From Gordonia zhaorongruii (GTDB lineage: Bacteria > Actinomycetota > Actinomycetes > Mycobacteriales > Mycobacteriaceae), in assembly GCF_007559005.1 (NCBI RefSeq), contig NZ_CP041763.1, positions 1,148,463 to 1,212,462 on the forward strand: a DNA stretch of 64,000 bases. The letters are read 5' to 3'. Shown in pieces: positions 51,883 through 61,807 of this stretch. The translations under genes were made by a program, and so were the position numbers. The notes under the pieces were generated by a model. That model was not told the origin of the DNA. It worked only from the letters and a program-made list of their open reading frames with translations, and did not search any database. Numbering within the stretch: position 1 is the stretch's first letter; the number at the start of each line of letters is the position of its first letter.

Positions 51883-53556
51883 GTGGCTGAGTTCATTTAC
51901 ACGATGAAGAAGGTGCGCAAGGCGCACGGCGACAAGGTGATCCTCGACGACGTCACCATGAGCTTTTACCCGGGCGCGAAGATCGGTGTCGTCGGACCGA
52001 ACGGCGCCGGCAAGTCGTCGATCCTGAAGATCATGGCCGGTCTGGACCAGCCGTCGAACGGTGAGGCGTTCCTCGACCCGGAGGCCACCGTCGGCATCCT
52101 CCTGCAGGAGCCGCCTCTCAACGAGGAGAAGACGGTCAAGGAGAACGTCGAAGAGGGCATGGGTGAGATCGGCGTCAAGCTGGCTCGCTTCAACGAGATC
52201 GCCGAACTGATGGCCACCGACTACTCCGACGAACTCATGGAGGAGATGGGCAAGCTCCAGGAGGACCTGGACAATGCCGACGCGTGGGACCTCGACTCCC
52301 AGATCGAGCAGGCCATGGACGCGCTGCGCTGCCCGCCGGCCGACTCCGCTGTCACCCACCTGTCCGGTGGTGAGCGCCGCCGCGTCGCCCTCTGCAAGCT
52401 GCTGCTCAGCAAGCCCGATCTGCTGCTGCTCGACGAGCCCACTAACCACCTGGACGCGGAGTCGGTGCTGTGGCTCGAGCAGTTCCTCTCGAACTACCCG
52501 GGCGCCGTCCTCGCCGTGACGCACGATCGCTACTTCCTCGATCACGTCGCCCAGTGGATCTGTGAGGTCGACCGCGGTCAGCTCCACCCGTACGAGGGCA
52601 ACTACTCGACGTACCTGGAGAAGAAGGCCGAGCGTCTCGAGGTGCAGGGCAAGAAGGATCAGAAGCTGCAGCGGCGCCTCAAGGAGGAGCTCGCGTGGGT
52701 CCGCTCGGGATCCAAGGCCCGCCAGACCAAGAACAAGGCACGTCTGGGCCGCTACGAGGAGATGGCCGCCGAAGCCGAGAAGCAGCGCAAGCTCGACTTC
52801 GAGGAGATCCAGATTCCGACGCCGCCGCGACTGGGCAACGTGGTGGTCGACGTCAAGGACCTCGACAAGGGGTTCGACGACCGCGTGCTGATCAAGGACC
52901 TGTCGTTCACGCTGCCGCGCAACGGCATCGTCGGCGTCATCGGCCCCAACGGTGTCGGTAAGACGACGTTGTTCAAGACCATCGTCGGACTCGAGGAGCC
53001 CGACTCGGGCAGCGTGAAGGTCGGCGACACGGTCAAACTCAGCTACGTGGACCAGAACCGCGCGAACATCGATCCCAAGAAGACGGTGTGGCAGGTCGTC
53101 TCGGACGGTCTCGACTTCATCGAGGTCGGCCAGAACGAGATGCCCTCGCGTGCGTACGTGAGCGCCTTCGGCTTCAAGGGTCCGGATCAGCAGAAGGCCG
53201 CCGAGGTTCTCTCGGGCGGTGAGCGCAACCGCCTGAACCTCGCGCTCACCCTCAAGGAGGGCGGCAACCTGATCCTCCTCGATGAGCCGACTAACGACCT
53301 CGACGTCGAGACCCTGAGTTCGCTGGAGAACGCTCTCGAGCAGTTCCCCGGCTGCGCCGTGGTGATCTCGCACGACCGTTGGTTCCTCGACCGCACGTGC
53401 ACCCACATCCTGGCCTGGGAGGGCAACGTCGAAGAGGGGCAGTGGTTCTGGTTCGAAGGAAACTTCGAGGCCTACGAAGCGAACAAGGTGGAACGGCTCG
53501 GTGCCGACGCCGCGCGGCCGCACCGCGTGACGCATCGGCGACTCACGCGCGACTGA
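51883..53556 (+). CDS. ettA: energy-dependent translational throttle protein EttA (ABC-F)
   Basis: A 557-residue ABC-F ATPase with two nucleotide-binding domains and no membrane part. Walker A GPNGAGKSSILK and GPNGVGKTTLFK, signatures LSGGERRRV and LSGGERNRL, Walker B LLLLDEPTNHLDAE and LILLDEPTNDLDVE are all intact. The arm and linker typical of EttA are present. It binds the ribosomal E site and gates elongation by energy charge. GTG 51883 (MAEFIYTMKKVRKAHGDK) is the family start. Confidence 0.94.
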   Translation: MAEFIYTMKKVRKAHGDKVILDDVTMSFYPGAKIGVVGPNGAGKSSILKIMAGLDQPSNGEAFLDPEATVGILLQEPPLNEEKTVKENVEEGMGEIGVKLARFNEIAELMATDYSDELMEEMGKLQEDLDNADAWDLDSQIEQAMDALRCPPADSAVTHLSGGERRRVALCKLLLSKPDLLLLDEPTNHLDAESVLWLEQFLSNYPGAVLAVTHDRYFLDHVAQWICEVDRGQLHPYEGNYSTYLEKKAERLEVQGKKDQKLQRRLKEELAWVRSGSKARQTKNKARLGRYEEMAAEAEKQRKLDFEEIQIPTPPRLGNVVVDVKDLDKGFDDRVLIKDLSFTLPRNGIVGVIGPNGVGKTTLFKTIVGLEEPDSGSVKVGDTVKLSYVDQNRANIDPKKTVWQVVSDGLDFIEVGQNEMPSRAYVSAFGFKGPDQQKAAEVLSGGERNRLNLALTLKEGGNLILLDEPTNDLDVETLSSLENALEQFPGCAVVISHDRWFLDRTCTHILAWEGNVEEGQWFWFEGNFEAYEANKVERLGADAARPHRVTHRRLTRD

Positions 53557-53622
53557 CCGCCCGCGACTGACCACGCCGCCACCGCAACATCCGTACTCTC
53601 CTCGGTAGGCGCAGGAGAGGTT

Positions 53623-56600
53623 GTGATCGCAGTGGACGACGAGTCCCGAAACACGAACTACGGCGAACTGGCCCGGCAGCAGACGGTGGGAACCGTCCGA
53701 CTGCCGGGCCAGTTTCTCGTATCAGCGGCTCGCAGCGATACCGGTGACATCACCGTCCAGGCGATCGGCGACGACGCTCCGCTGCTCGTCGAGTCGATGC
53801 TCGCGGTGATCGGCGAAGCGGGCCTCACCGTCACCAGCACCGATCACCCGATCCGCACGGTGGTCCGCGATGACGGTGGGCGCATCGTCGACGGCCCGGG
53901 CTCCACGATCGACGAGTCGTGGATCAGCGTGGTGGTCGCTCCGTCGCCCGACACCGATACCGAGGAACTGGCACGTCGGGTGACGGCTGCTCTGCGGCGG
54001 GCCGTCTCCGTTCGCGACGACACACCTGCGATGCGCGAGCGGCTCACCGAGGTGGTCGCGGCGCTGGCCGACTCCGGCGGCGACATGGAGGAGGTGCGAC
54101 TACTCGAGTGGTTCGCGTCCCGGGAGAACTTCGTGGGCGTCGGCTACCGGGCAGCGCACGCGGATCCGGACGCGGGGGAGACGCTCGGTGTCTGGCGGGA
54201 CGCGGTTACGCCACGACCCACCCCGGCCGCGGAAGGTGTGGCCGCGGACCGGATCTGGCTCCCGACCGGGCTGCTGCGCAGGAGGTTCCCGCTCATCGTG
54301 CGGATCCGCATCGGAGAGGTGGAGCACCAGTTCCTGGGGATGATCACCTCGATGGGCCGGTACCAGTCGGTTCGGGAGATCCCGGTCATCCGGCTCAAGA
54401 CGCAGCACGTGCTGACCGTCCTCGGATACGCCGAGGACTCGTACGGCGGCATGGCCGCCATCGAGCTGCTACAGACGTTCCCGATCGTCGAACTGCTTGC
54501 GGCAGCGCCCGACGAACTGACCCGCCGGGTGAGCGAACTCCTTGCGGCGCAGTCTGATCGCGGGCCGCGGTTCCACGTGCGGGCCGGTCTGGACGGGCAC
54601 ACGGTGTCGGCGCTGGTGTTCATGCCGCGTGAGTCGTACTCGACGGCGGTTCGCACCAAGGTGATCGACATCATCAAGGCCGAGCACGGGGGCGACGAGA
54701 ACGACTTCACCACCCGTCTGTCGCATTCACCGCTGGCGCAACTGCAGGTGGTGATGCACGTCGGGCGCCGGGTGGACGTCGCCGACTCGACCGGTACCGA
54801 CTGTCTCGCACAGCTCTCCGAGGCGGTCCGCACGTGGGACGACCGTGTGCGCGAGCAGCTCGACGGCGGCACGGCGTCCCTGCGCCAGCTGGGGTTGGTC
54901 TCGGATCGGTACCGCGATGAGCGCGACCCGGCCGCGGCGGCCGCGGATCTCCCGGTGGTCGCCCGCTTGGCGTCCGGTGATCTGCACGTGCACGTCCGGA
55001 CGCCGGACGGTGAACCGTGGACGTTCACGTTGTACCTGTGCGACCGGGAGGCAGCGCTGACCGACGTGCTGCCGATGCTGCAGAGTCTCGGACTGACAGT
55101 GGTCGACGAGCACCCGCACAGCGTGCGACGTTCGGACGGCACCGCCGTCGGGATCTACGAGTTCACGGTGGCGCCTGCGCCGGCATGCGAGATTGCTGAT
55201 TCGGCCGATCTGCCCGAGCGGATCGGCGAGGCCTTCCGGGCGATGTGGCTGGAGGAGGCGGACGTCGATCGGCTCGGGGAACTCGTACTGCGGGCAGGTC
55301 TGACGTCCCGGTGGGTCGCGATGATCCGAACCTACGTGCGATACCTGGGGCAGTGCGGCTTCGGATACAGCGCGTCGCACATCGGCGGCGTGCTCGGCGA
55401 GCAGCGTGAGGCAACCAGGGCGCTCGTCGACCTGTTCGCGGCGTCGTTCGATCCGGAGACGGCAGATCCGCAGCGGCGGGAGGCCGCGTCGGACCTTCTG
55501 GACGAGCACATCGCGCGCATCCTGAGTCTCGACGCCGATCGGGTGCTGTCGGCGCTCGCCGCCACCGTCCGGGCGACGCTGCGAACCAACTTCTACATCG
55601 CGCACGACGGATGGACTCGCCCGACAATCGCGATCAAACTCCGCACCGGCGACCTTCCGCACGCGCCTGCACCGAGACCGGCGTACGAGATCTTCGTGCA
55701 CTCGCCGTTGGTGGAGGGAGTCCATCTGCGATTCGGCGATGTGGCGCGCGGCGGGCTGCGGTGGTCGGACCGTCAAGAGGACTTCCGTACCGAGGTCCTG
55801 GGACTCGTGAAGGCGCAAGCGGTGAAGAACGCGGTGATCGTGCCGGTCGGCGCCAAGGGCGGCTTCGTGGTGCGCGGTCGATCGTCGAGGGAGCAGGGGC
55901 CGGCCTGCTACCGCGACTTCATCGCCTCGCTCCTGCAGGTGACCGACGACCTCGACGCCGCGACCGGTGTGGTGCGCCACCCCGACCGGGTGGTGCGCCG
56001 CGACGGAGACGATCCGTATCTGGTGGTGGCGGCGGACAAGGGCACTGCGGCGTTCTCCGACGTCGCCAACGAGGTCGCGCAGCACTACGGTTTCTGGCTC
56101 GGCGATGCCTTCGCGTCCGGCGGATCGGTCGGCTACGACCACAAGGCGATGGGCATCACCGCCCGCGGCGCCTGGGAGTCGGTGAAACGGCACTTCTGGG
56201 AGATCGGCGTGGACGTGCAGTCCGAGGACTTCACAGCGGTCGGTATCGGCGACATGAGCGGTGACGTCTTCGGCAATGGGATGCTGCTGTCCGAGCACAC
56301 GAGGCTGGTCGCCGCGTTCGACCATCGGCACGTGTTCGTCGATCCGGATCCGGATGCGGCGTCTTCGTACGGCGAACGGCGCCGGCTGTTCGAGCTGCCG
56401 CGGTCCTCGTGGGCGGACTACGACACCTCCCTGATCTCCGAAGGCGGCGGGGTGTGGCCCCGCGACGTGAAGTCGATCCCGGTCACCGCGCAGATGCGCA
56501 CCGCACTCGGACTGCCCGGCGACGCCTTCGAGCTGACACCGCCCGAATTGATCCGCGCGGTGCTCATGGCGCCGACGGACCTGTTGTTCAACGGCGGCAT

Positions 56601-58125
56601 CGGTACCTACATCAAGGCGTCCGACGAGGCGGACGCCCAGGTCGGTGACAAAGCCAACGACCCGATCCGGGTGACCGGCGATCAACTGCGCGTCCAGGTG
56701 GTCGGGGAAGGCGGCAATCTCGGCGTGACCGAGCGCGGTCGCATCGAGGCCGACCTGTCGGGAGTCCGCATCAACAGCGACGCCCTGGACAATTCGGCAG
56801 GCGTGGACTGCTCGGATCACGAGGTCAACATCAAGGTGCTGCTGGATTCGCAGATCGCGTCCGGAGCGCTCGCTGCCGACCGGCGGGTCGCGTTCCTGGA
56901 GTCGATGACCGACGAGGTCTCCGCACTGGTCCTGGCCGACAACATCGCCCAGAACTCCGAACTCGGTGTTGCGCGCGGCACTGCCGCCGACGACGTCGAA
57001 CTGCACGCCAGGATCCTCGGCGATCTCGCCGCGAACGGCGTGGACCTGAAACTCGAGGCACTGCCCCGACCCGACCAGCTCCGCGCGCGACGTGACGGGG
57101 ACCTGGGGCGCGGCCTCACCAGCCCGGAACTGGCGACGGTGATGGCGCACGTGAAGCTGCAGACCAAGGGGCAGCTGCTCGATTCGGCACTCCCCGACAA
57201 CGAACTCTTCACGCCTCTCGCTGCCGACTACTTCCCGACGGCGGTGCGCGAGCGGTTCGCGGACGGTATCGCCGGGCACCGTCTGCGCCGCGAGATCGTC
57301 ACCACGCGACTGGTGAACCGGATCGTGGACGACGGTGGAATCGCGCATCTGCTCTCGACCACCGAGTCCACGGGTGCGGACACAGGGGAGGGGGCGCGTG
57401 CGTTCGTGGTCGCCGACGACGTGTTCGGGCTGACCGACCTGATCGCGAGGATCCGGCGTCAGCCGATCCAGGCCGCGATCGGCGACGAGATGACGCGCCG
57501 CGTCCGGCGCCTGCTGTCGACCAGTTCGCGATGGCTGCTGGCGCACCGTCCGCAGCCGCTCGCGATCGCCTCGGAGACGACCCGGTACGGCGAGGTCGCG
57601 GTGCTGTCCTCCGATGTGGGGCGCTGGCTCCGGCATACGAGCGCAACCGCCGCGGAGCAGGTGTGCTCGGGGTACGTCGATGCCGGGGTCGAGGCGGACC
57701 TGGCCCGGGCGGTGGCGGAGATCCCGTATCGCGTGCACCTCCTCGATGTCCACGATCTGGCCGAGATCACCGATCGCGGAGCCGCCGAAGTCGGCGACCT
57801 GCTGTTCGCGGTGTACGACCACTTCGGAATCGACCGGCTGGTCGCGGCGGTCGACGGGTTGCCGGCAGGGGATCGCTGGAACCTCCTGGCGCGAGTCGCA
57901 CTGCACGACGACCTTCAGACCGTGCTCCGCGGTCTCACCGCCTCGATCCTGGAGATGTCCGAACCGGAGGAGAGCACGCAGGAGAAGATCGCCGAGTGGT
58001 CGTCGGCTCGCACCGCGAGACTTCAGCGCGCCACCGCGACCCTCGACGAGCTCGACGCCGAGGGACAATGGGACGTCGCCACCCTTTCGGTGGCCGTTCG
58101 CGCGTTGCGTAGTGTGAGCGGTTGA
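53623..58125 (+). CDS. gdh: NAD-specific glutamate dehydrogenase, large type
   Basis: A 1500-residue large GDH (GDH-180-like, somewhat short for the class). N-terminal regulatory ACT-like regions cover about 1-550. The catalytic core shows LRFGDVARGGLRWSDRQEDF, the active-site Lys motif VPVGAKGGFVVRG, the NAD-binding GIGDMSGDVFGNGM and GGIGTYIKASDEAD. It deaminates glutamate to 2-oxoglutarate and is a target of GarA-type control in relatives. GTG 53623 follows GGAGAGG. It lies 66 bp after ettA and 25 bp before the thioesterase gene. Confidence 0.95.
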   Translation: MIAVDDESRNTNYGELARQQTVGTVRLPGQFLVSAARSDTGDITVQAIGDDAPLLVESMLAVIGEAGLTVTSTDHPIRTVVRDDGGRIVDGPGSTIDESWISVVVAPSPDTDTEELARRVTAALRRAVSVRDDTPAMRERLTEVVAALADSGGDMEEVRLLEWFASRENFVGVGYRAAHADPDAGETLGVWRDAVTPRPTPAAEGVAADRIWLPTGLLRRRFPLIVRIRIGEVEHQFLGMITSMGRYQSVREIPVIRLKTQHVLTVLGYAEDSYGGMAAIELLQTFPIVELLAAAPDELTRRVSELLAAQSDRGPRFHVRAGLDGHTVSALVFMPRESYSTAVRTKVIDIIKAEHGGDENDFTTRLSHSPLAQLQVVMHVGRRVDVADSTGTDCLAQLSEAVRTWDDRVREQLDGGTASLRQLGLVSDRYRDERDPAAAAADLPVVARLASGDLHVHVRTPDGEPWTFTLYLCDREAALTDVLPMLQSLGLTVVDEHPHSVRRSDGTAVGIYEFTVAPAPACEIADSADLPERIGEAFRAMWLEEADVDRLGELVLRAGLTSRWVAMIRTYVRYLGQCGFGYSASHIGGVLGEQREATRALVDLFAASFDPETADPQRREAASDLLDEHIARILSLDADRVLSALAATVRATLRTNFYIAHDGWTRPTIAIKLRTGDLPHAPAPRPAYEIFVHSPLVEGVHLRFGDVARGGLRWSDRQEDFRTEVLGLVKAQAVKNAVIVPVGAKGGFVVRGRSSREQGPACYRDFIASLLQVTDDLDAATGVVRHPDRVVRRDGDDPYLVVAADKGTAAFSDVANEVAQHYGFWLGDAFASGGSVGYDHKAMGITARGAWESVKRHFWEIGVDVQSEDFTAVGIGDMSGDVFGNGMLLSEHTRLVAAFDHRHVFVDPDPDAASSYGERRRLFELPRSSWADYDTSLISEGGGVWPRDVKSIPVTAQMRTALGLPGDAFELTPPELIRAVLMAPTDLLFNGGIGTYIKASDEADAQVGDKANDPIRVTGDQLRVQVVGEGGNLGVTERGRIEADLSGVRINSDALDNSAGVDCSDHEVNIKVLLDSQIASGALAADRRVAFLESMTDEVSALVLADNIAQNSELGVARGTAADDVELHARILGDLAANGVDLKLEALPRPDQLRARRDGDLGRGLTSPELATVMAHVKLQTKGQLLDSALPDNELFTPLAADYFPTAVRERFADGIAGHRLRREIVTTRLVNRIVDDGGIAHLLSTTESTGADTGEGARAFVVADDVFGLTDLIARIRRQPIQAAIGDEMTRRVRRLLSTSSRWLLAHRPQPLAIASETTRYGEVAVLSSDVGRWLRHTSATAAEQVCSGYVDAGVEADLARAVAEIPYRVHLLDVHDLAEITDRGAAEVGDLLFAVYDHFGIDRLVAAVDGLPAGDRWNLLARVALHDDLQTVLRGLTASILEMSEPEESTQEKIAEWSSARTARLQRATATLDELDAEGQWDVATLSVAVRALRSVSG

Positions 58126-58150
58126 CGACTCGATCAGGGAGGTTGCGGGA

Positions 58151-58633
58151 GTGACTGAGGATCAGGCAGCAGGAACTGCGACTCGGCGGCTATGGGACGA
58201 CGACGGGCACCGCACCGATGCCGGGTACGTGGTGTCGGTGCCGGTCCGTTGGTCCGACATGGACGTGTTCCAGCACATCAACCACGCGCGCATGGTGACC
58301 CTCCTGGAAGAGGCGCGGATCCCGTGGCTGTTCTACGAGGACAAGCCGACCACCCTGATGCGCGCCGGCTGCCTCGTCGCCGATCTGCACGTGAAGTACC
58401 AGGGGCAGATCCGGCACGACGAGTCGCCGATCGCGGTGACCATGTTCGTCGAACGGCTCCGGGCCGTTGATTTCACCGTCGGCTACGAGGTGCGTCCGCA
58501 CGGCGCCGCGCCCGACTCCAAGCCCGCCGTGGTCGCGAGCACCCAGCTCGTCTCGTTCGATGTCGACACCCAACGCCCGCGCCGCATGACGGCGGAGGAG
58601 AAGGCGTACCTTTCGGGATTCGTGCGCGAGTGA
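58151..58633 (+). CDS. hot-dog-fold acyl-CoA thioesterase (4HBT type)
   Basis: A 160-residue thioesterase. The catalytic-helix motif is VRWSDMDVFQHINHARMVTL with Asp in the usual place, followed by GCLVADLHVKYQGQIRHDE. It would hydrolyse acyl-CoA in the cytosol. GTG 58151 follows GGGA. Its stop overlaps the next gene's start (GTGA), and it is linked to gdh as in the corresponding mycobacterial locus. Confidence 0.87.
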   Translation: MTEDQAAGTATRRLWDDDGHRTDAGYVVSVPVRWSDMDVFQHINHARMVTLLEEARIPWLFYEDKPTTLMRAGCLVADLHVKYQGQIRHDESPIAVTMFVERLRAVDFTVGYEVRPHGAAPDSKPAVVASTQLVSFDVDTQRPRRMTAEEKAYLSGFVRE

Positions 58634-59340
58634 CCGGCCCGTTCCCGGCGATCGTCCGCGGCATCACTCCGTACCGCGACTCCGATCGCGCCGATATCGC
58701 AGCCTTCGTCTCGCGAGCCCAGCGAGTCGACGACTCGGGTGTGCTCCGCGCGCACGAACGCGATGACGCCCGAGTCGGGCTGTGGATCAGAACCGGATTC
58801 GACGTTCTCGCCACGCGATCGGTGTTCGGCACGGTATCGCCGAACGACGTGATCTGCGACGTCTCAGCGATGGCCGGATCCGTTCGGGCCGGCGATGAGA
58901 CGGTCGGCGTCGGCTTCGCGCTCCCGGGTGCCTGGCAGGGCGCACTACCCGGGGCGACGGGCTTCGCGCACGTGGACGACGTACCCGCCCGCGACGTCGT
59001 CGAACTGGCGAGGCGCGGTGCCGGAGTGGCCAGGGACGAGTCCGGAGCGCTCGGGCCCGCGTCGTCGCTGCTCGATCAGAATGTGCTCACCGTGCGAGCC
59101 GGCGGAGCCGAAGACGCCGCGGAACCGATCCAGATCAGCATGCGCGCAGTCTTCGCGCTGACCTCGATGGGCTTCGTGCGAGACGCACGCGGACACGAGA
59201 TCACCGCCGAATCGCCGATCGCGGCGATCGATCCGGACGAGCCGGTCCGGGTCCGCGCGTCGGGGGCGTGGGCCCGACTCGACGCGCGATTCGGATCGGT
59301 GTATCAGCGCCGTTCGGTGCTGAACCTGAACGTCGGCTGA
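58630..59340 (+). CDS. conserved hypothetical protein (Rv2474c-like position)
   Basis: A 236-residue soluble protein of unknown function, translationally coupled to the thioesterase (GTGA at 58630). Conserved-looking stretches are FDVLATRSVFGTVSPNDVIC and VYQRRSVLNLNVG at the C-terminus. Beta-rich, without signal peptide or membrane helix. Its place between thioesterase and alpha-glucosidase matches Rv2474c in memory. Confidence 0.65.
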   Translation: MTGPFPAIVRGITPYRDSDRADIAAFVSRAQRVDDSGVLRAHERDDARVGLWIRTGFDVLATRSVFGTVSPNDVICDVSAMAGSVRAGDETVGVGFALPGAWQGALPGATGFAHVDDVPARDVVELARRGAGVARDESGALGPASSLLDQNVLTVRAGGAEDAAEPIQISMRAVFALTSMGFVRDARGHEITAESPIAAIDPDEPVRVRASGAWARLDARFGSVYQRRSVLNLNVG

Positions 59341-59361
59341 TGCGAGAGAATCAGGCGCGGG

Positions 59362-60987
59362 TCAGATGAGCCACGCCGCCGCGTTGGGCGGCAGCTGACC
59401 TGACTCCAACGGTGTGCTGACGAGCAGCACCTCTCCGGGCGGGAGCGGGACGGGTTCGGTCGAGGCGTTGAGCGCGCAGACCAGCCCGCCCGGGCGCCGG
59501 AATGCGATGCAGCCCTCCGGCGCGCCGTACCACTCGACCGTGTCGCCGCCGAATTCCGGACGGGCATAACGGAGTTCGATCGCCTGGCGGTACAAGGAGA
59601 GGGTCGAGAAGATGTCCTCGAGTTGTGCTTCGACGGTGATCGTCGCCCAATCCGCCGGGATCGGCAGCCACGTCTCGGAACTGGAACTGAATCCGAACGG
59701 CGGCTCGGAACCTTCCCACGGGATCGGCACCCGGCATTCGTCCCGGCCTCGATCGGTGTGGCCTGAGCTCTCCCACACCGGATCGACCAGGGAGTCGTCG
59801 GGCAGGTTCGCGTTCGGCAGCCCGAGCTCCGCGCCGTTGTAGATGAAGACCGTTCCGGGGAGCGCCAATTCGACCAGGGCCATCGCCCGGGCGCGCTGGG
59901 CTCCGACGGCGAGTGCCTGGCCGGGAGTGAGGCCGAACTCCTCGGCGGCGGGCGCGTAGCGGCTCACCTCTCGGTGCACGTCGTGATTCGAGAGCGTCCA
60001 CGTGGGCACAGCGCCCACCGCCGACGTCGCCTCCATCGAGGACGTGATCGCGGAGCGGACCTCGTCGGCGTCGAATGCGGCGGAGGCCAATGCGAAATTG
60101 AACCCGAGATGCAGCTCGTCGGAGCGCACGTACTTCGCGAACGCCTCGGGCGACGACACCCACACCTCGCCGACGTTCGCGGTCCCCGGGTACTCGTCGG
60201 AGACCGCCCGGATGGCGCGATGGATCTCGTGCACGCCGTCTCGGTTGAATCGGGGATCGTCGTCTGTGTGCGTGAGGACCGTGGCGGGCTCCTCGAGATC
60301 GGGGAGGCCCTCGGGCTTCGCCATGCCGTGCGCTACGTCGATCCGGAACCCGTCGACGCCGCGATCGAGCCAGAACCGCATGGTCTTCTGCAGGTCCTCG
60401 AGAACCTCGGGGGTCTCCCAGTTGAGATCGGGCTGCTGCGGGGCGAACAGGTGGAGGTACCACTGAGCCGGTTCGTCATCAGTCGCCGGAACGCGCGTCC
60501 ACGCCGGGCCGCCGAACACGCTCGTCCAGTTGTTGGGCGGTTCGTCGCCGTTCTCGCCGCGGCCGTCCTGGAAGATGTACCGTGCCCGCTCCGGGCTACC
60601 CGGCTCGGCGGCCAGGGCCTGCGTGAACCATTCGTGCTCGTCGCTGGTGTGATTGGGGACCAGATCCATCGTGACGCGGATGTCCCGGTCGTGAGCCTCC
60701 GCGATGAGGCGATCGAAGGTCTCCAGATCACCGAAGATCGGGTCGATGTCACGCGGGTCGGAGACGTCGTAACCGTGGTCGGCCATCGGGGAGCGCGTGA
60801 CAGGTGACAGCCAGATGGCATCCACACCGAGGAGTTCGAGGTAGCCGAGTTTGTCCACGACTCCGGCGAGGTCGCCGATCCCGTCGCCGTTCAGGTCCGA
60901 GAACGAGCGCGGATAGACCTGGTAGACGACTGCGGAACGCCACCATTCGCCGCCTTGATCCGGATTCGTCACGTTCTGTTCGCTCAC
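59362..60987 (-). CDS. aglA: GH13 alpha-glucosidase
   Basis: A 541-residue glycoside hydrolase family 13 enzyme of the oligo-1,6-/alpha-1,4-glucosidase type. The nucleophile Asp is in DGFRIDVAHG, the acid/base Glu in ANVGEVWVSS, and the stabilising Asp in LSNHDVHRE; the N-terminal WRSAVVYQVYPRSF and calcium-loop-like DLNGDGIGDL are also typical. No signal peptide, so it acts on internal maltooligosaccharides, trehalose- or sucrose-type sugars. GTG 60987. Confidence 0.92.
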   Translation of the reverse strand: MSEQNVTNPDQGGEWWRSAVVYQVYPRSFSDLNGDGIGDLAGVVDKLGYLELLGVDAIWLSPVTRSPMADHGYDVSDPRDIDPIFGDLETFDRLIAEAHDRDIRVTMDLVPNHTSDEHEWFTQALAAEPGSPERARYIFQDGRGENGDEPPNNWTSVFGGPAWTRVPATDDEPAQWYLHLFAPQQPDLNWETPEVLEDLQKTMRFWLDRGVDGFRIDVAHGMAKPEGLPDLEEPATVLTHTDDDPRFNRDGVHEIHRAIRAVSDEYPGTANVGEVWVSSPEAFAKYVRSDELHLGFNFALASAAFDADEVRSAITSSMEATSAVGAVPTWTLSNHDVHREVSRYAPAAEEFGLTPGQALAVGAQRARAMALVELALPGTVFIYNGAELGLPNANLPDDSLVDPVWESSGHTDRGRDECRVPIPWEGSEPPFGFSSSSETWLPIPADWATITVEAQLEDIFSTLSLYRQAIELRYARPEFGGDTVEWYGAPEGCIAFRRPGGLVCALNASTEPVPLPPGEVLLVSTPLESGQLPPNAAAWLI

Positions 60988-61009
60988 GGTCGCGATTCTC
61001 CCATATCGT

Positions 61010-61402
61010 TCAGGCCGGACTGTTGACCAGCGCGTTAGCTGCCATGTTCAGGTAGTCGGTCAGTTCACGGCGATGCTCATCGTCGAGGACGTCCGATTCG
61101 ATCGAGCCGACTGCGATGTGCATGCACCGGAGCCACGCGTCGCGCTCGAGTGGTCCGACGTGGTACGGCACGTGACGCATCCGCAGACGGGGATGTCCCC
61201 GTTCGTCCGAGTACGTGTGCGGCCCGCCCCAGTACTGCTCGAGGAACATGCGCAGCCGCCGCTCAGCGGGGCCGAGATCCTCCTCGGGATACATCGGTTG
61301 CAGAATCTCGTCGGCGGCGACTTCCTCGTAGAACCGAGCGGTGATCCGCCGGAAGGTCTCGTGGCCGCCTACCTCGTCGTAGAAAGTGCTCACAGGTCCC
61401 AT
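61010..61402 (-). CDS. glbO: group II truncated hemoglobin (trHbO)
   Basis: A 130-residue 2/2 globin. The distal pocket and group II signature [20 protein letters not shown] contains the proximal His, and the following Trp (ERDAWLRCM) is the conserved G8 Trp. It binds oxygen and detoxifies NO or peroxides, and in mycobacteria is membrane-associated. ATG 61402 is used; GTG 61393 ([10 protein letters not shown]) is nearly as good. It lies 22 bp upstream of aglA on the same strand. Confidence 0.93.
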   Translation of the reverse strand: MGPVSTFYDEVGGHETFRRITARFYEEVAADEILQPMYPEEDLGPAERRLRMFLEQYWGGPHTYSDERGHPRLRMRHVPYHVGPLERDAWLRCMHIAVGSIESDVLDDEHRRELTDYLNMAANALVNSPA

Positions 61403-61415
61403 TGTCCACGACTCC

Positions 61416-61452
61416 CTACGACACTGTGCCTTCGACCGTCTACGACACCGTG
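61416..61452. promoter_or_regulatory. CTACGACAC direct repeats upstream of glbO
   Basis: CTACGACACTGTG at 61416 and CTACGACACCGTG at 61440, 24 bp apart, in the 156-bp divergent region between glbO and the small membrane-protein gene. The second also forms part of a TACGACAC-CGTGTA dyad. A regulator of either gene may bind there. Confidence 0.4.
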
Positions 61453-61558
61453 TAGGCCCTCCGCAGACACCGGGTGCGCGGTGCGATAAATTGGGCGCAG
61501 ATGATCTGCACACGGCAGGTCGCGCACGTTGCTCCAGCGTGAGTCGAAAGGGTGGGAT

Positions 61559-61807
61559 GTGGACCAGCTTCTTGTCCCCGTCGGAATGACAGTCGTCGTG
61601 CTGTGCGTCCTCGCAGTGCTGCTCTGTGTCGTCTCGATGGCATTCTCGTGGGGCGTCAAGCGTCCCGAGGTTCAGAAGTACACGCTGGATCAGCGGTGGG
61701 ACCACGGTCCCGCGCTTTTCTCGGCGACAGATATCGAGCCGATGAAGCTCGCCCGGCACTTCGAGTCCGGACACACCGACGGAGGATCCGCAAGTGGCAA
61801 GTGGTGA
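61559..61807 (+). CDS. small single-pass membrane protein
   Basis: An 82-residue protein with one helix ([20 protein letters not shown]) and a C-terminal cytosolic tail ([20 protein letters not shown]). GTG 61559 follows GAAAGGG. It overlaps the DUF5130 gene by 14 bp, so the two are co-translated. Similar proteins precede DUF5130 genes in other Mycobacteriales; function unknown. Confidence 0.7.
   Translation: MDQLLVPVGMTVVVLCVLAVLLCVVSMAFSWGVKRPEVQKYTLDQRWDHGPALFSATDIEPMKLARHFESGHTDGGSASGKW

Noticed and set aside
54727..58068. A 1113-codon open frame antisense to glutamate dehydrogenase
   Set aside because: Its composition is rich in His, Arg and Gly with no family motif, while the sense frame encodes a complete, well-conserved enzyme.
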